Of a stretch of DNA of 64,000 nt, positions 1-11,500 are shown piece after piece. A program made the translations under genes and the position numbers. Source of the stretch: Paragordius varius. Its lineage: Eukaryota > Nematomorpha. The notes below the pieces were generated by a model. It saw nothing but the letters and a program-made list of their open reading frames with translations. It was not told the DNA's origin and made no database searches. The stretch spans positions 124,001 through 188,000 of the forward strand of contig OZ176051.1 of NCBI GenBank assembly GCA_964247055.1. The letters run 5' to 3'. The stretch's first letter is position 1; each line of letters opens with the position of its first letter.

Positions 1-677
1 GAATTTTTTAAATATTTAAAAAATTTATTTTATACGATTTTAAAAATAAAAATGGCTACCTACAAATTTGATCAGGTGATGTCACCATAATTTTTTTTGG
101 GTAGCCCTATGGTAGTTCCATCATCACCCCAAATATTTTCGAGATCGGAGTATAAATGTAATTTTTATGAATTTTTTAAATATTTAAAAAATTTATTTTA
201 TACGATTTTAAAAATAAAAATGGCTACCTACAAATTTGATCAGGTGATGTCACCATAATTTTTTTTGGTTAGCCCTATGGTAGTTCCATCATCACCCCAA
301 ATATTTTCGAGATCGGAGTATAAATGTAATTTTTATGAATTTTTTAAATATTTAAAAAATTTATTTTATACGATTTAAAAAATAAAAATGGCTACCTAAA
401 ATCCAAATTTGATCAGGTGATGTCGCCATAATTTTTTTTGGGTAGCCCTATAGTAGTTCCATCATCACCCCAAATATTGTCGAGATCGGAGTATAAATGT
501 AATTTTTATGAATTTTTTAAATATTTAAAAAATTTATTTTATACGATTTTAAAAATAAAAATGGCTACCTACAAATTTGATCAGGTGATGTCACCATAAT
601 TTTTTTTGTGTAGCCCTATGGTAGTTCCATCATCACCCCAAATATTTTCGAGATCGGAGTATAAATGTAATTTTTAT

Positions 678-813
678 GAATTTTTTAAATATTTAAAAAA
701 TTTATTTTATACGATTTTAAAAATAAAAATGGCTACCTACAAATTTGATCAGGTGATGTCACCATAATTTTTTTTGGGTAGCCCTATGGTAGTTCCATCA
801 TCACCCCAAATAT
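678..813 (+). repeat. Truncated monomer, 136 bp
   Basis: The unit runs normally to CACCCCAAATAT and then jumps directly to GAATTTTTTAAAT of the next monomer at 814. About 32 bases are missing, from the end of AAATAT through GATCGGAGTATAAATG to the last TAT. TAT occurs at both deletion edges, consistent with slippage or microhomology-mediated deletion. Confidence 0.9.
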
Positions 814-2019
814 GAATTTTTTAAATATTTAAAAAATTTATTTTATACGATTTTAAAAATAAAAATGGCTACCTAAAATCCAAATTTGATCAGGTGATGT
901 CACCATAATTTTTTTTGGGTAGCCCTATGGTAGTTCCATCATCACCCCAAATATTGTCGAGATCGGAGTATAAATGTAATTTTTTTGAATTTTTTAAATA
1001 TTTAAAAAATTTATTTTATACGATTTTAAAAATAAAAATGGCTACCTAAAATCCAAATTTGATCGGGTGATGTCGCCATAATTTTTTTTGCGTAGCCCTA
1101 TGGTAGTTTCATCATCACCCCAAATATTTTGGGGATCGGACTATAAATGTAATTTTTATGAATTTTTTAAATATTTAAAAAATTAATTTTATACGATTTT
1201 AAAAATAAAAATGGCTACCTAAAATCCAAATTTGATCAGGTGATGTCACCATATTTTTTTTTGGGTAGCCCTATGGTAGTTCCATCATCACCCCAAATAT
1301 TGTCGAGATCGGAGTATAAATGTAATTTTTTTGAATTTTTTAAATATTTAAAAAATTTATTTTATACGATTTTAAAAATAAAAATGGCTACCTAAAATCC
1401 AAATTTGATCAGGTGATGTCGCCATAATTTTTTTTGGGTAGCCCTATAGTAGTTCCATCATCACCCCAAATATTTTCGAGATCGGAGTATAAATGTAATT
1501 TTTATGAATTTTTTAAATATTTAAAAAATTTATTTTATACGATTTTAAAAATAAAAATGGCTACCTAAAATCCAAATTTGATCAGGTGATGACGCCATAA
1601 TTTTTTTTGGGTAGCCCTATGGTAGTTCCATCACCCCAAATATTTTCGAGATCGGAGTATAAATGTAATTTTTATGAATTTTTTAAATATTTAAAAAATT
1701 TATTTTATACGATTTTAAAAATAAAAATGGCTACCTAAAATCCAAATTTGATCAGGTGATGTCACCATAATTTTTTTGTATAGCCCTATGGTAGTTCCAT
1801 CATCACCCCAAATATTTTCGAGATCGGAGTATAAATGTAATTTTTATGAATTTTTTAAATATTTAAAAAATTTATTTTATACGATTTTAAAAATAAAAAT
1901 GGCTACCTAAAATCCAAATTTGATCAGGTGATGTCGCCATAATTTTTTTTGGGTAGCCCTATAGTAGTTCCATCATCACCCCAAATATTTTCGAGATCGG
2001 AGTATAAATGTAATTTTTA

Positions 2020-2880
2020 TGAATTTTTTGAATATTTAAAAAATTTATTTTATACGATTTTAAAAATAAAAATGGCTACCTAAAATCCAAATTTGATCAG
2101 GTGATGTCACCATAATTTCTTTTGGGTAGCCCTATGGTAGTTCCATCATCACCCCAATATTGTCGAGATCGGAGTTTTGATGTAATTTTTTTGAATTTTT
2201 TAAATATTTAAAAAATTTATTTTATACGATTTTAAAAATAAAAATGGCTACCTAAAATCCAAATTTGATCAGGTGATGTCACCATAATTTTTTTTGGGTA
2301 GCCCTATGGTAGTTCCATCATCACCCCAAATATTTTCGAGATCGGAGTATAAATGTAATTTTTATGAATTTTTTAAATATTTAAAAAATTTATTTTATAC
2401 GATTTTAAAAATAAAAATGGCTACCTAAAATCCAAATTTGATCAGGTGATGTCACCATAATTTTTTTTGTGTAGCCCTATGGTAGTTCCATCATCACCCC
2501 AAATATTTTCGAGATCGGAGTATAAATGTAATTTTTATGAATTTTTTGAATATTTAAAAAATTTATTTTATACGATTTTAAAAATAAAAATGGCTACCTA
2601 AAATCCAAATTTGATCAGGTGATGTCACCATAATTTCTTTTGGGTAGCCCTATGGTAGTTCCATCATCACCCCAATATTGTCGAGATCGGAGTATTGATG
2701 TAATTTTTTTGAATTTTTTAAATATTTAAAAAATTTATTTTATACGATTTTAAAAATAAAAATGGCTACCTAAAATCCAAATTTGATCAGGTGATGTCGC
2801 CATAATTTTTTTTGGGTAGCCCTATAGTAGTTCCATCATCACCCCAAATATTTTCGAGATCGGAGTATAAATGTAATTTT
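2020..2880 (+). repeat. 3-monomer repeat (518 bp) with the AATTTCTTTTGGG variant
   Basis: The variant T run AATTTCTTTTGGG has its C at 2119 and 2637, 518 bp apart, each preceded by TTTTTTGAATATT and followed by CACCCCAATATTGTC. The same monomer returns at 7773 and 8464, 691 bp (four monomers) apart. The GTTTTGATG / GTATTGATG difference just after the marker separates the first copy from the rest. Confidence 0.82.
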
Positions 2881-3813
2881 TATGAATTTTTTAAATATTT
2901 AAAAAATTTATTTTATACGATTTTAAAAATAAAAATGGCTACCTAAAATCCAAATTTGATCAGGTGATGACGCCATAATTTTTTTTGGGTAGCCCTATGG
3001 TAGTTCCATCACCCCAAATATTTTCGAGATCGGAGTATAAATGTAATTTTTATGAATTTTTTAAATATTTAAAAAATTTATTTTATACGATTTTAAAAAT
3101 AAAAATGGCTACCTACAAATTTGATCAGGTGATGTCACCATAATTTTTTTTGGGTAGCCCTATGGTAGTTCCATCATCACCCCAAATATTTTCGAGATCG
3201 GAGTATAAATGTAATTTTTATGAATTTTTTAAATATTTAAAAAATTTATTTTATACGATTTTAAAAATAAAAATGGCTACCTAAAATCCAAATTTGATCA
3301 GGTGATGTCACCATAATTTTTTTTGTGTAGCCCTATGGTAGTTCCATCATCACCCCAAATATTTTCGAGATCGGAGTATAAATGTAATTTTTATGAATTT
3401 TTTAAATATTTAAAAAATTTATTTTATACGATTTTAAAAATAAAAATGGCTACCTACAAATTTGATCAGGTGATGTCACCATAATTTTTTTTGGGTAGCC
3501 CTATGGTAGTTCCATCATCACCCCAAATATTTTCGAGATCGGAGTATAAATGTAATTTTTATGAATTTTTTAAATATTTAAAAAATTTATTTTATACGAT
3601 TTTAAAAATAAAAATGGCTACCTAAAATCCAAATTTGATCAGGTGATGTCACCATAATTTTTTTTGGGTAGCCCTATGGTAGTTCCATCATCACCCCAAA
3701 TATTGTCGAGATCGGAGTATAAATGTAATTTTTTTGAATTTTTTAAATATTTAAAAAATTTATATTATACGATTTTAAAAATAAAAATGGCTACCTAAAA
3801 TCCAAATTTGATC

Positions 3814-6718
3814 GGGTGATGTCGCCATAATTTTTTTTGCGTAGCCCTATGGTAGTTTCATCATCACCCCAAATATTTTGGGGATCGGACTATAAATGTA
3901 ATTTTTATGAATTTTTTAAATATTTAAAAAATTAATTTTATACGATTTTAAAAATAAAAATGGCTACCTAAAATCCAAATTTGATCAGGTGATGTCACCA
4001 TATTTTTTTTTGGGTAGCCCTATGGTAGTTCCATCATCACCCCAAATATTGTCGAGATCGGAGTATAAATGTAATTTTTTTGAATTTTTTAAATATTTAA
4101 AAAATTTATTTTATACGATTTTAAAAATAAAAATGGCTACCTAAAATCCAAATTTGATCAGGTGATGTCGCCATAATTTTTTTTGGGTAGCCCTATAGTA
4201 GTTCCATCATCACCCCAAATATTTTCGAGATCGGAGTATAAATGTAATTTTTATGAATTTTTTAAATATTTAAAAAATTTATTTTATACGATTTTAAAAA
4301 TAAAAATGGCTACCTACAAATTTGATCAGGTGATGTCACCATAATTTTTTTTGGGTAGCCCTATGGTAGTTCCATCATCACCCCAAATATTTTCGAGATT
4401 TGAGTATAAATGTAATTTTTATGAATTTTTTAAATATTTAAAAAATTTATTTTATACGATTTTAAAAATAAAAATGGCTACCTAAAATCCAAATTTGATC
4501 AGGTGATGTCACCATAATTTTTTTTGGGTAGCCCTATGGTAGTTCCATCATCACCCCAAATATTGTCGAGATCGGAGTATAAATGTAATTTTTTTGAATT
4601 TTTTAAATATTTAAAAAATTTATTTTATACGATTTTAAAAATAAAAATGGCTACCTACAAATTTGATCAGGTGATGTCACCATAATTTTTTTTGTGTAGC
4701 CCTATGGTAGTTCCATCATCACCCCAAATATTTTCGAGATCGGAGTATAAATGTAATTTTTATGAATTTTTTAAATATTTAAAAAATTTATTTTATACGA
4801 TTTTAAAAATAAAAATGGCTACCTACAAATTTGATCAGGTGATGTCACCATAATTTTTTTTGTGTAGCCCTATGGTAGTTCCATCATCACCCCAAATATT
4901 TTCGAGATCGGAGTATAAATGTAATTTTTATGAATTTTTTAAATATTTAAAAAATTTATTTTATACGATTTTAAAAATAAAAATGGCTACCTACAAATTT
5001 GATCAGGTGATGTCACCATAATTTTTTTTGGGTAGCCCTATGGTAGTTCCATCATCACCCCAAATATTTTCGAGATCGGAGTATAAATGTAATTTTTATG
5101 AATTTTTTAAATATTTAAAAAATTTATTTTATACGATTTTAAAAATAAAAATGGCTACCTAAAATCCAAATTTGATCAGGTGATGTCACCATAATTTTTT
5201 TTGGGTAGCCCTATGGTAGTTCCATCATCACCCCAAATATTGTCGAGATCGGAGTATAAATGTAATTTTTTTGAATTTTTTAAATATTTAAAAAATTTAT
5301 ATTATACGATTTTAAAAATAAAAATGGCTACCTAAAATCCAAATTTGATCGGGTGATGTCGCCATAATTTTTTTTGCGTAGCCCTATGGTAGTTTCATCA
5401 TCACCCCAAATATTTTGGGGATCGGACTATAAATGTAATTTTTATGAATTTTTTAAATATTTAAAAAATTAATTTTATACGATTTTAAAAATAAAAATGG
5501 CTACCTAAAATCCAAATTTGATCAGGTGATGTCACCATATTTTTTTTTGGGTAGCCCTATGGTAGTTCCATCATCACCCCAAATATTGTCGAGATCGGAG
5601 TATAAATGTAATTTTTTTGAATTTTTTAAATATTTAAAAAATTTATTTTATACGATTTTAAAAATAAAAATGGCTACCTAAAATCCAAATTTGATCAGGT
5701 GATGTCGCCATAATTTTTTTTGGGTAGCCCTATAGTAGTTCCATCATCACCCCAAATATTTTCGAGATCGGAGTATAAATGTAATTTTTATGAATTTTTT
5801 AAATATTTAAAAAATTTATTTTATACGATTTTAAAAATAAAAATGGCTACCTACAAATTTGATCAGGTGATGTCACCATAATTTTTTTGGGTAGCCCTAT
5901 GGTAGTTCCATCATCACCCCAAATATTTTCGAGATTTGAGTATAAATGTAATTTTTATGAATTTTTTAAATATTTAAAAAATTTATTTTATACGATTTTA
6001 AAAATAAAAATGGCTACCTAAAATCCAAATTTGATCAGGTGATGTCACCATAATTTTTTTTGGGTAGCCCTATGGTAGTTCCATCATCACCCCAAATATT
6101 GTCGAGATCGGAGTATAAATGTAATTTTTTTGAATTTTTTAAATATTTAAAAAATTTATTTTATACGATTTTAAAAATAAAAATGGCTACCTACAAATTT
6201 GATCAGGTGATGTCACCATAATTTTTTTTGTGTAGCCCTATGGTAGTTCCATCATCACCCCAAATATTTTCGAGATCGGAGTATAAATGTAATTTTTATG
6301 AATTTTTTAAATATTTAAAAAATTTATTTTATACGATTTTAAAAATAAAAATGGCTACCTACAAATTTGATCAGGTGATGTCACCATAATTTTTTTTGGG
6401 TAGCCCTATGGTAGTTCCATCATCACCCCAAATATTTTCGAGATCGGAGTATAAATGTAATTTTTATGAATTTTTTAAATATTTAAAAAATTTATTTTAT
6501 ACGATTTTAAAAATAAAAATGGCTACCTAAAATCCAAATTTGATCAGGTGATGTCACCATAATTTTTTTTGGGTAGCCCTATGGTAGTTCCATCATCACC
6601 CCAAATATTGTCGAGATCGGAGTATAAATGTAATTTTTTTGAATTTTTTAAATATTTAAAAAATTTATTTTATACGATTTTAAAAATAAAAATGGCTACC
6701 TAAAATCCAAATTTGATC
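3814..6718 (+). repeat. Higher-order repeat: 9-mer (1537 bp) then 8-mer (1368 bp)
   Basis: The diagnostic monomer begins GATCGGGTGATGTCGCC, continues TTTTGCGTAGCCC and GTAGTTTCATC, and is followed by one with AAAAAATTAATTTT. Its GGGTGATG lies at 1065, 3814, 5351 and 6719. Copies 2 and 3 share further markers, including TATATTATACG (3761 and 5298, 1537 bp apart) and GAGATTTGAG (4395 and 5931). Copy 4 has reverted to TTTATTTTATACG and is followed downstream by the series seen after copy 1, so the boundaries differ between copies. Confidence 0.88.
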
Positions 6719-7445
6719 GGGTGATGTCGCCATAATTTTTTTTGCGTAGCCCTATGGTAGTTTCATCATCACCCCAAATATTTTGGGGATCGGACTATAA
6801 ATGTAATTTTTATGAATTTTTTAAATATTTAAAAAATTAATTTTATACGATTTTAAAAATAAAAATGGCTACCTAAAATCCAAATTTGATCAGGTGATGT
6901 TACCATATTTTTTTTTGGGTAGCCCTATGGTAGTTCCATCATCACCCCAAATATTGTCGAGATCGGAGTATAAATGTAATTTTTTTGAATTTTTTAAATA
7001 TTTAAAAAATTTATTTTATACGATTTTAAAAATAAAAATGGCTACCTAAAATCCAAATTTGATCAGGTGATGTCGCCATAATTTTTTTTGGGTAGCCCTA
7101 TAGTAGTTCCATCATCACCCCAAATATTTTCGAGATCGGAGTATAAATGTAATTTTTATGAATTTTTTAAATATTTAAAAAATTTATTTTATACGATTTT
7201 AAAAATAAAAATGGCTACCTAAAATCCAAATTTGATCAGGTGATGACGCCATAATTTTTTTTGGGTAGCCCTATGGTAGTTCCATCACCCCAAATATTTT
7301 CGAGATCGGAGTATAAATGTAATTTTTATAAATTTTTTAAATATTTAAAAAATTTATTTTATACGATTTTAAAAATAAAAATGGCTACCTAAAATCCAAA
7401 TTTGATCAGGTGATGTCACCATAATTTTTTTGTGTAGCCCTATGG
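6719..7445 (+). repeat. Segment repeating about 1065-1790 at offset 5654 bp
   Basis: After the GATCGGG marker this stretch follows the order found at 1065: CCATATTTTTTTTT monomer, then TATAGTAG monomer, then GATGACGCC with the shortened GTTCCATCACCCC, then a copy with a short T run. GACGCC lies at 1591 and at 7245, exactly 5654 bp apart, the same offset as the two GGGTGATG markers. One point difference is visible (GTTACCATA at 6900 against GTCACCATA). The segment shows that a block of several monomers was copied across an intervening HOR pair. Confidence 0.85.
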
Positions 7446-9188
7446 TAGTTCCATCATCACCCCAAATATTTTCGAGATCGGAGTATAAATGTAATTTTTA
7501 TGAATTTTTTAAATATTTAAAAAATTTATTTTATACGATTTTAAAAATAAAAATGGCTACCTAAAATCCAAATTTGATCAGGTGATGTCACCATAATTTT
7601 TTTTGGGTAGCCCTATGGTAGTTCCATCATCACCCTAAATATTTTCGAGATCGGAGTATAAATGTAATTTTTATGAATTTTTTGAATATTTAAAAAATTT
7701 ATTTTATACGATTTTAAAAATAAAAATGGCTACCTAAAATCCAAATTTGATCAGGTGATGTCACCATAATTTCTTTTGGGTAGCCCTATGGTAGTTCCAT
7801 CATCACCCCAATATTGTCGAGATCAGAGTATTGATGTAATTTTTTTGAATTTTTTAAATATTTAAAAAATTTATTTTATACGATTTTAAAAATAAAAATG
7901 GGTACCTAAAATCCAAATTTGATCAGGTGATGTCACCATAATTTTTTTTGGGTAGCCCTATGGTAGTTCCATCATCACCCCAAATATTTTCGAGATCGGA
8001 GTATAAATGTAATTTTTATGAATTTTTTAAATATTTAAAAAATTTATTTTATACGATTTTAAAAATAAAAATGGCTACCTAAAATCCAAATTTGATCAGG
8101 TGATGTCACCATAATTTTTTTTGTGTAGCCCTATGGTAGTTCCATCATCACCCCAAATATTTTCGAGATCGGAGTATAAATGTAATTTTTATGAATTTTT
8201 TAAATATTTAAAAAATTTATTTTATACGATTTTAAAAATAAAAATGGCTACCTAAAATCCAAATTTGATCAGGTGATGTCGCCATAATTTTTTTTGGGTA
8301 GCCCTATAGTAGTTCCATCATCACCCCAAATATTTTCGAGATCGGAGTATAAATGTAATTTTTATGAATTTTTTGAATATTTAAAAAATTTATTTTATAC
8401 GATTTTAAAAATAAAAATGGCTACCTAAAATCCAAATTTGATCAGGTGATGTCACCATAATTTCTTTTGGGTAACCCTATGGTAGTTCCATCATCACCCC
8501 AAATATTGTCGAGATCGGAGTATTGATGTAATTTTTTTGAATTTTTTAAATATTTAAAAAATTTATTTTATACGATTTTAAAAATAAAAATGGCTACCTA
8601 AAATCCAAATTTGATCAGGTGATGTCACCATATTTTTTTTTGGGTAGCCCTATGGTAGTTCCATCATCACCCCAAATATTTTCGAGATCGGAGTATAAAT
8701 GTAATTTTTATGAATTTTTTAAATATTTAAAAAATTTATTTTATACGATTTTAAAAATAAAAATGGCTACCTAAAATCCAAATTTGATCAGGTGATGTCA
8801 CCATAATTTTTTTTGGGTAGCCCTATGGTAGTTCCATCATCACCCCAAATATTTTCGAGATCGGAGTATAAATGTAATTTTTATGAATTTTTTAAATATT
8901 TAAAAAATTTATTTTATACGATTTTAAAAATAAAAATGGCTACCTAAAATCCAAATTTGATCAGGTGATGTCACCATATTTTTTTTTGGGTAGCCCTATG
9001 GTAGTTCCATCATCACCCCAAATATTTTCGAGATCGGAGTATAAATGTAATTTTTATGAATTTTTTAAATATTTAAAAAATTTATTTTATACGATTTTAA
9101 AAATAAAAATGGCTACCTAAAATCCAAATTTGATCAGGTGATGTCACCATATTTTTTTTTGGGTAGCCCTATGGTAGTTCCATCATCA

Positions 9189-9205
9189 CCCCAAATATTT
9201 TGGGG
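9189..9205. repeat. Hairpin variant CCCCAAA-TAT-TTTGGGG (17 bp)
   Basis: In monomers that read TTTTGGGGATCGGAC in place of TTTTCGAGATCGGAG, the preceding CCCCAAATA completes perfect 7-base arms around a TAT centre. The class appears singly in the left domain (for example about 1126, 3878, 5415 and 6783) and is abundant from about 10.9 kb to 57 kb. Related forms keep most of the pairing: CCCCGAA-TAC-TTTGGGG at 27197-27213, 29587, 32002, 34413 and 36136 has one G-T wobble. The TTTTCGAG and TTGTCGAG classes lack the right arm. Confidence 0.9.
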
Positions 9206-9230
9206 ATCGGACTATAAATGTAATTTTTAT

Positions 9231-9386
9231 GAATTTTTTAAATATTTAAAAAATTTATTTTATACGATTTTAAAAATAAAAATGGCTACCTAGGTGATGA
9301 CGCCATAATTTTTTTTGAGAAGCCCTATGGTAGTTCCATCATCACCCCAAATATTTTCGAGATCGGAGTATAAATGTAATTTTTAT
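9231..9386 (+). repeat. Truncated monomer, 156 bp, near the left-domain boundary
   Basis: The copy reads GGCTACCTAGGTGATGACG, missing 17 bases of the usual linker between CTACCT and AGGTGATG. It also has GAGAAGCCC where GGGTAGCCC is usual, which breaks the inverted-repeat arm. It lies where the 168-bp class ends and the mixed classes begin. Confidence 0.88.
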
Positions 9387-11500
9387 GAATTTTTTAAATA
9401 TTTAAAAAATTTATTTTATACGATTTTAAAAATAAAAATGGCTACCTACAAATTTGATCAGGTGATGTCACCATAATTTTTTTTGGGTAGCCCTATGGTA
9501 GTTCCATCATCACCCCAAATATTTTCGAGATGGGAGTATAAATGTAATTTTTATGAATTTTTTAAATATTTAAAAAATTTATTTTATACGATTTTAAAAA
9601 TAAAAATGGCTACCTAAAATCCAAATTTGATCAGGTGATGTCGCCATAATTTTTTTTGGGTAGCTCTATAGTAGTTCCATCATCACCCCAAATATTGTCG
9701 AGATCGGAGTATAAATGTAATTTTTATGAATTTTTTAAATATTTAAAAAATTTATTTTATACGATTTTAAAAATAAAAATGGCTACCTAAAATCCAAATT
9801 TGATCAGGTGATGTCACTATAATTTTTTTTGGGTAGCCCTATGGTAGTTCCATCATCACCCCAAATATTTTCGAGATCCGAGTATAAATGTAATTTTTAT
9901 GAATTTTTTATATATTTAAAAAATTTATTTTATACGATTTTAAAAATAAAAATGGCTACCTAAAATCCAAATTTGATCAGGTGATGTCACCATAATTTTT
10001 TTTGGGTAGCCCTATGGTAGTTCCATCATCACCCCAAATATTTTCGAGATCGGAGTATAAATGTAATTTTTATGAATTTTTTAAATATTTAAAAAATTTA
10101 TTTTATACGATTTTAAAAATAAAAATGGCTACCTAAAATCCAAATTTGATCAGGTGATGTCACCATATTTTTTTTTGGGTAGCCCTATGGTAATTCCATC
10201 ATCACCCCAAATATTGTCGAGATCGGAGTATAAATGTAATTTTTTTGAATTTTTTAAATATTTAGAAAATTTATTTTATACGATTTTAAAAATAAAAATG
10301 GCTACCTAAAATCCAAATTTGATCAGGTGATGTCGCCATAATTTTTTTTTAAAGCCCTATAGTAGTTCCATCATCACCCCAAATATTTTCGAGATCGGAG
10401 TGTAAATGTATTTTATGAATTTTTTAAATATTTAAAAAATTTATTTTATACGATTTTAAAAATAAAAATGGCTACCTAAAATCCAAATTTGATCAGGTGA
10501 TGTCACTATAATTTTTTTGGGTAGCCCTATGGTAGTTCCATCATCACCCCAAATATTTTCGAGATCGGAGTATAAATGTAATTTTTATGAATTTTTTAAA
10601 TATTTAAAAAATTTATTTTATACGATTTTAAAAATAAAAATGGCTACCTAAAATCCAAATTTGATCAGGTGATGTCACCATAATTTTTTTTGGGTAGCCC
10701 TATGGTAGTTCCATCATCACCCCAAATATTGTCGAGATCGGAGTATAAATGTAATTTTTTTGAATTTTTTCAATATTTAAAAAATTTATTTTATACGATT
10801 TTAAAAATAAAAATGGCTACCTAAAATCCAAATTTGATCAGGTGATGTCGCCATAATTTTTTTTGCGTAGCCCTATGGTAGTTTCATCATCACCCCAAAT
10901 ATTTTGGGGATCGGACTAAATATGTAATTTTTATGAATTTTTTAAATATTTAAAAAATTTATTTTATACGATTTTAAAAATAAAAATGGCTACCTAAAAT
11001 CCAAATTTGATCAGGTGATGATTTTGGGTAGCCCTATGGTAGTTCCATCATCACCCCAAATATTTTCGAGATCGGAGTATAAATGTAATTTTTATGAATT
11101 TTTTAAATATTTAAAAAATTTATTTTATACGATTTTAAAAATAAAAATGGCTACCTAAAATCCAAATTTGATCAGGTGATGTCACCATAATTTTTTTTGG
11201 GTAGCCCTATGGTAGTTCCATCATCACACCAAATATTTTCGAGATCGGAGTATAAATGTAATTTTTATGAATTTTTTAAATATTTAAAAAATTTATTTTA
11301 TACGATTTTAAAAATAAAAATGGCTACCTAAAATCCAAATTTGATCAGGTGATGTCGCCATAATTTTTTTTGGGTAGCCCTATGGTAGTTCCATCATCAC
11401 CCCAAATATTTTCGAGATCGGAGTGTAAATCAAATTTTTATGAATTTTTTAAATATTTAAAAAATTTATTTTATACGATTTTAAAAATAAAAATGGCTAC

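Larger units (their letters stand above)
1..9470 (+). repeat. Left domain, marked by the 168-bp monomer
   Basis: About 14 monomers here read CTACCTACAAATTT in place of CTACCTAAAATCCAAATTT, a 5-bp loss giving a 168-bp unit (for example near 61, 229, 570, 738, 3112, 3457, 4312, 4658, 4822, 4992, 5850, 6193, 6360 and 9448). I did not see this form right of about 9.5 kb. The domain is otherwise dominated by the TTTTCGAG and TTGTCGAG classes, with few TTTTGGGG copies. The variant class restricted to one side suggests local expansion after the domains had diverged. Confidence 0.85.

Noticed and set aside
51-89. Short open frame ATG GCT ACC TAC... in the 168-bp monomers (MATYKFDQVMSP then stop), after an AAAA context
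   Set aside because: Only 12 codons; in the commoner 173-bp form it stops after three codons. No sign of coding constraint.
9189-9213. G-quadruplex potential in the TTTTGGGGATCGG class
   Set aside because: Only one G4 run and one GG lie close together; four G runs are lacking.
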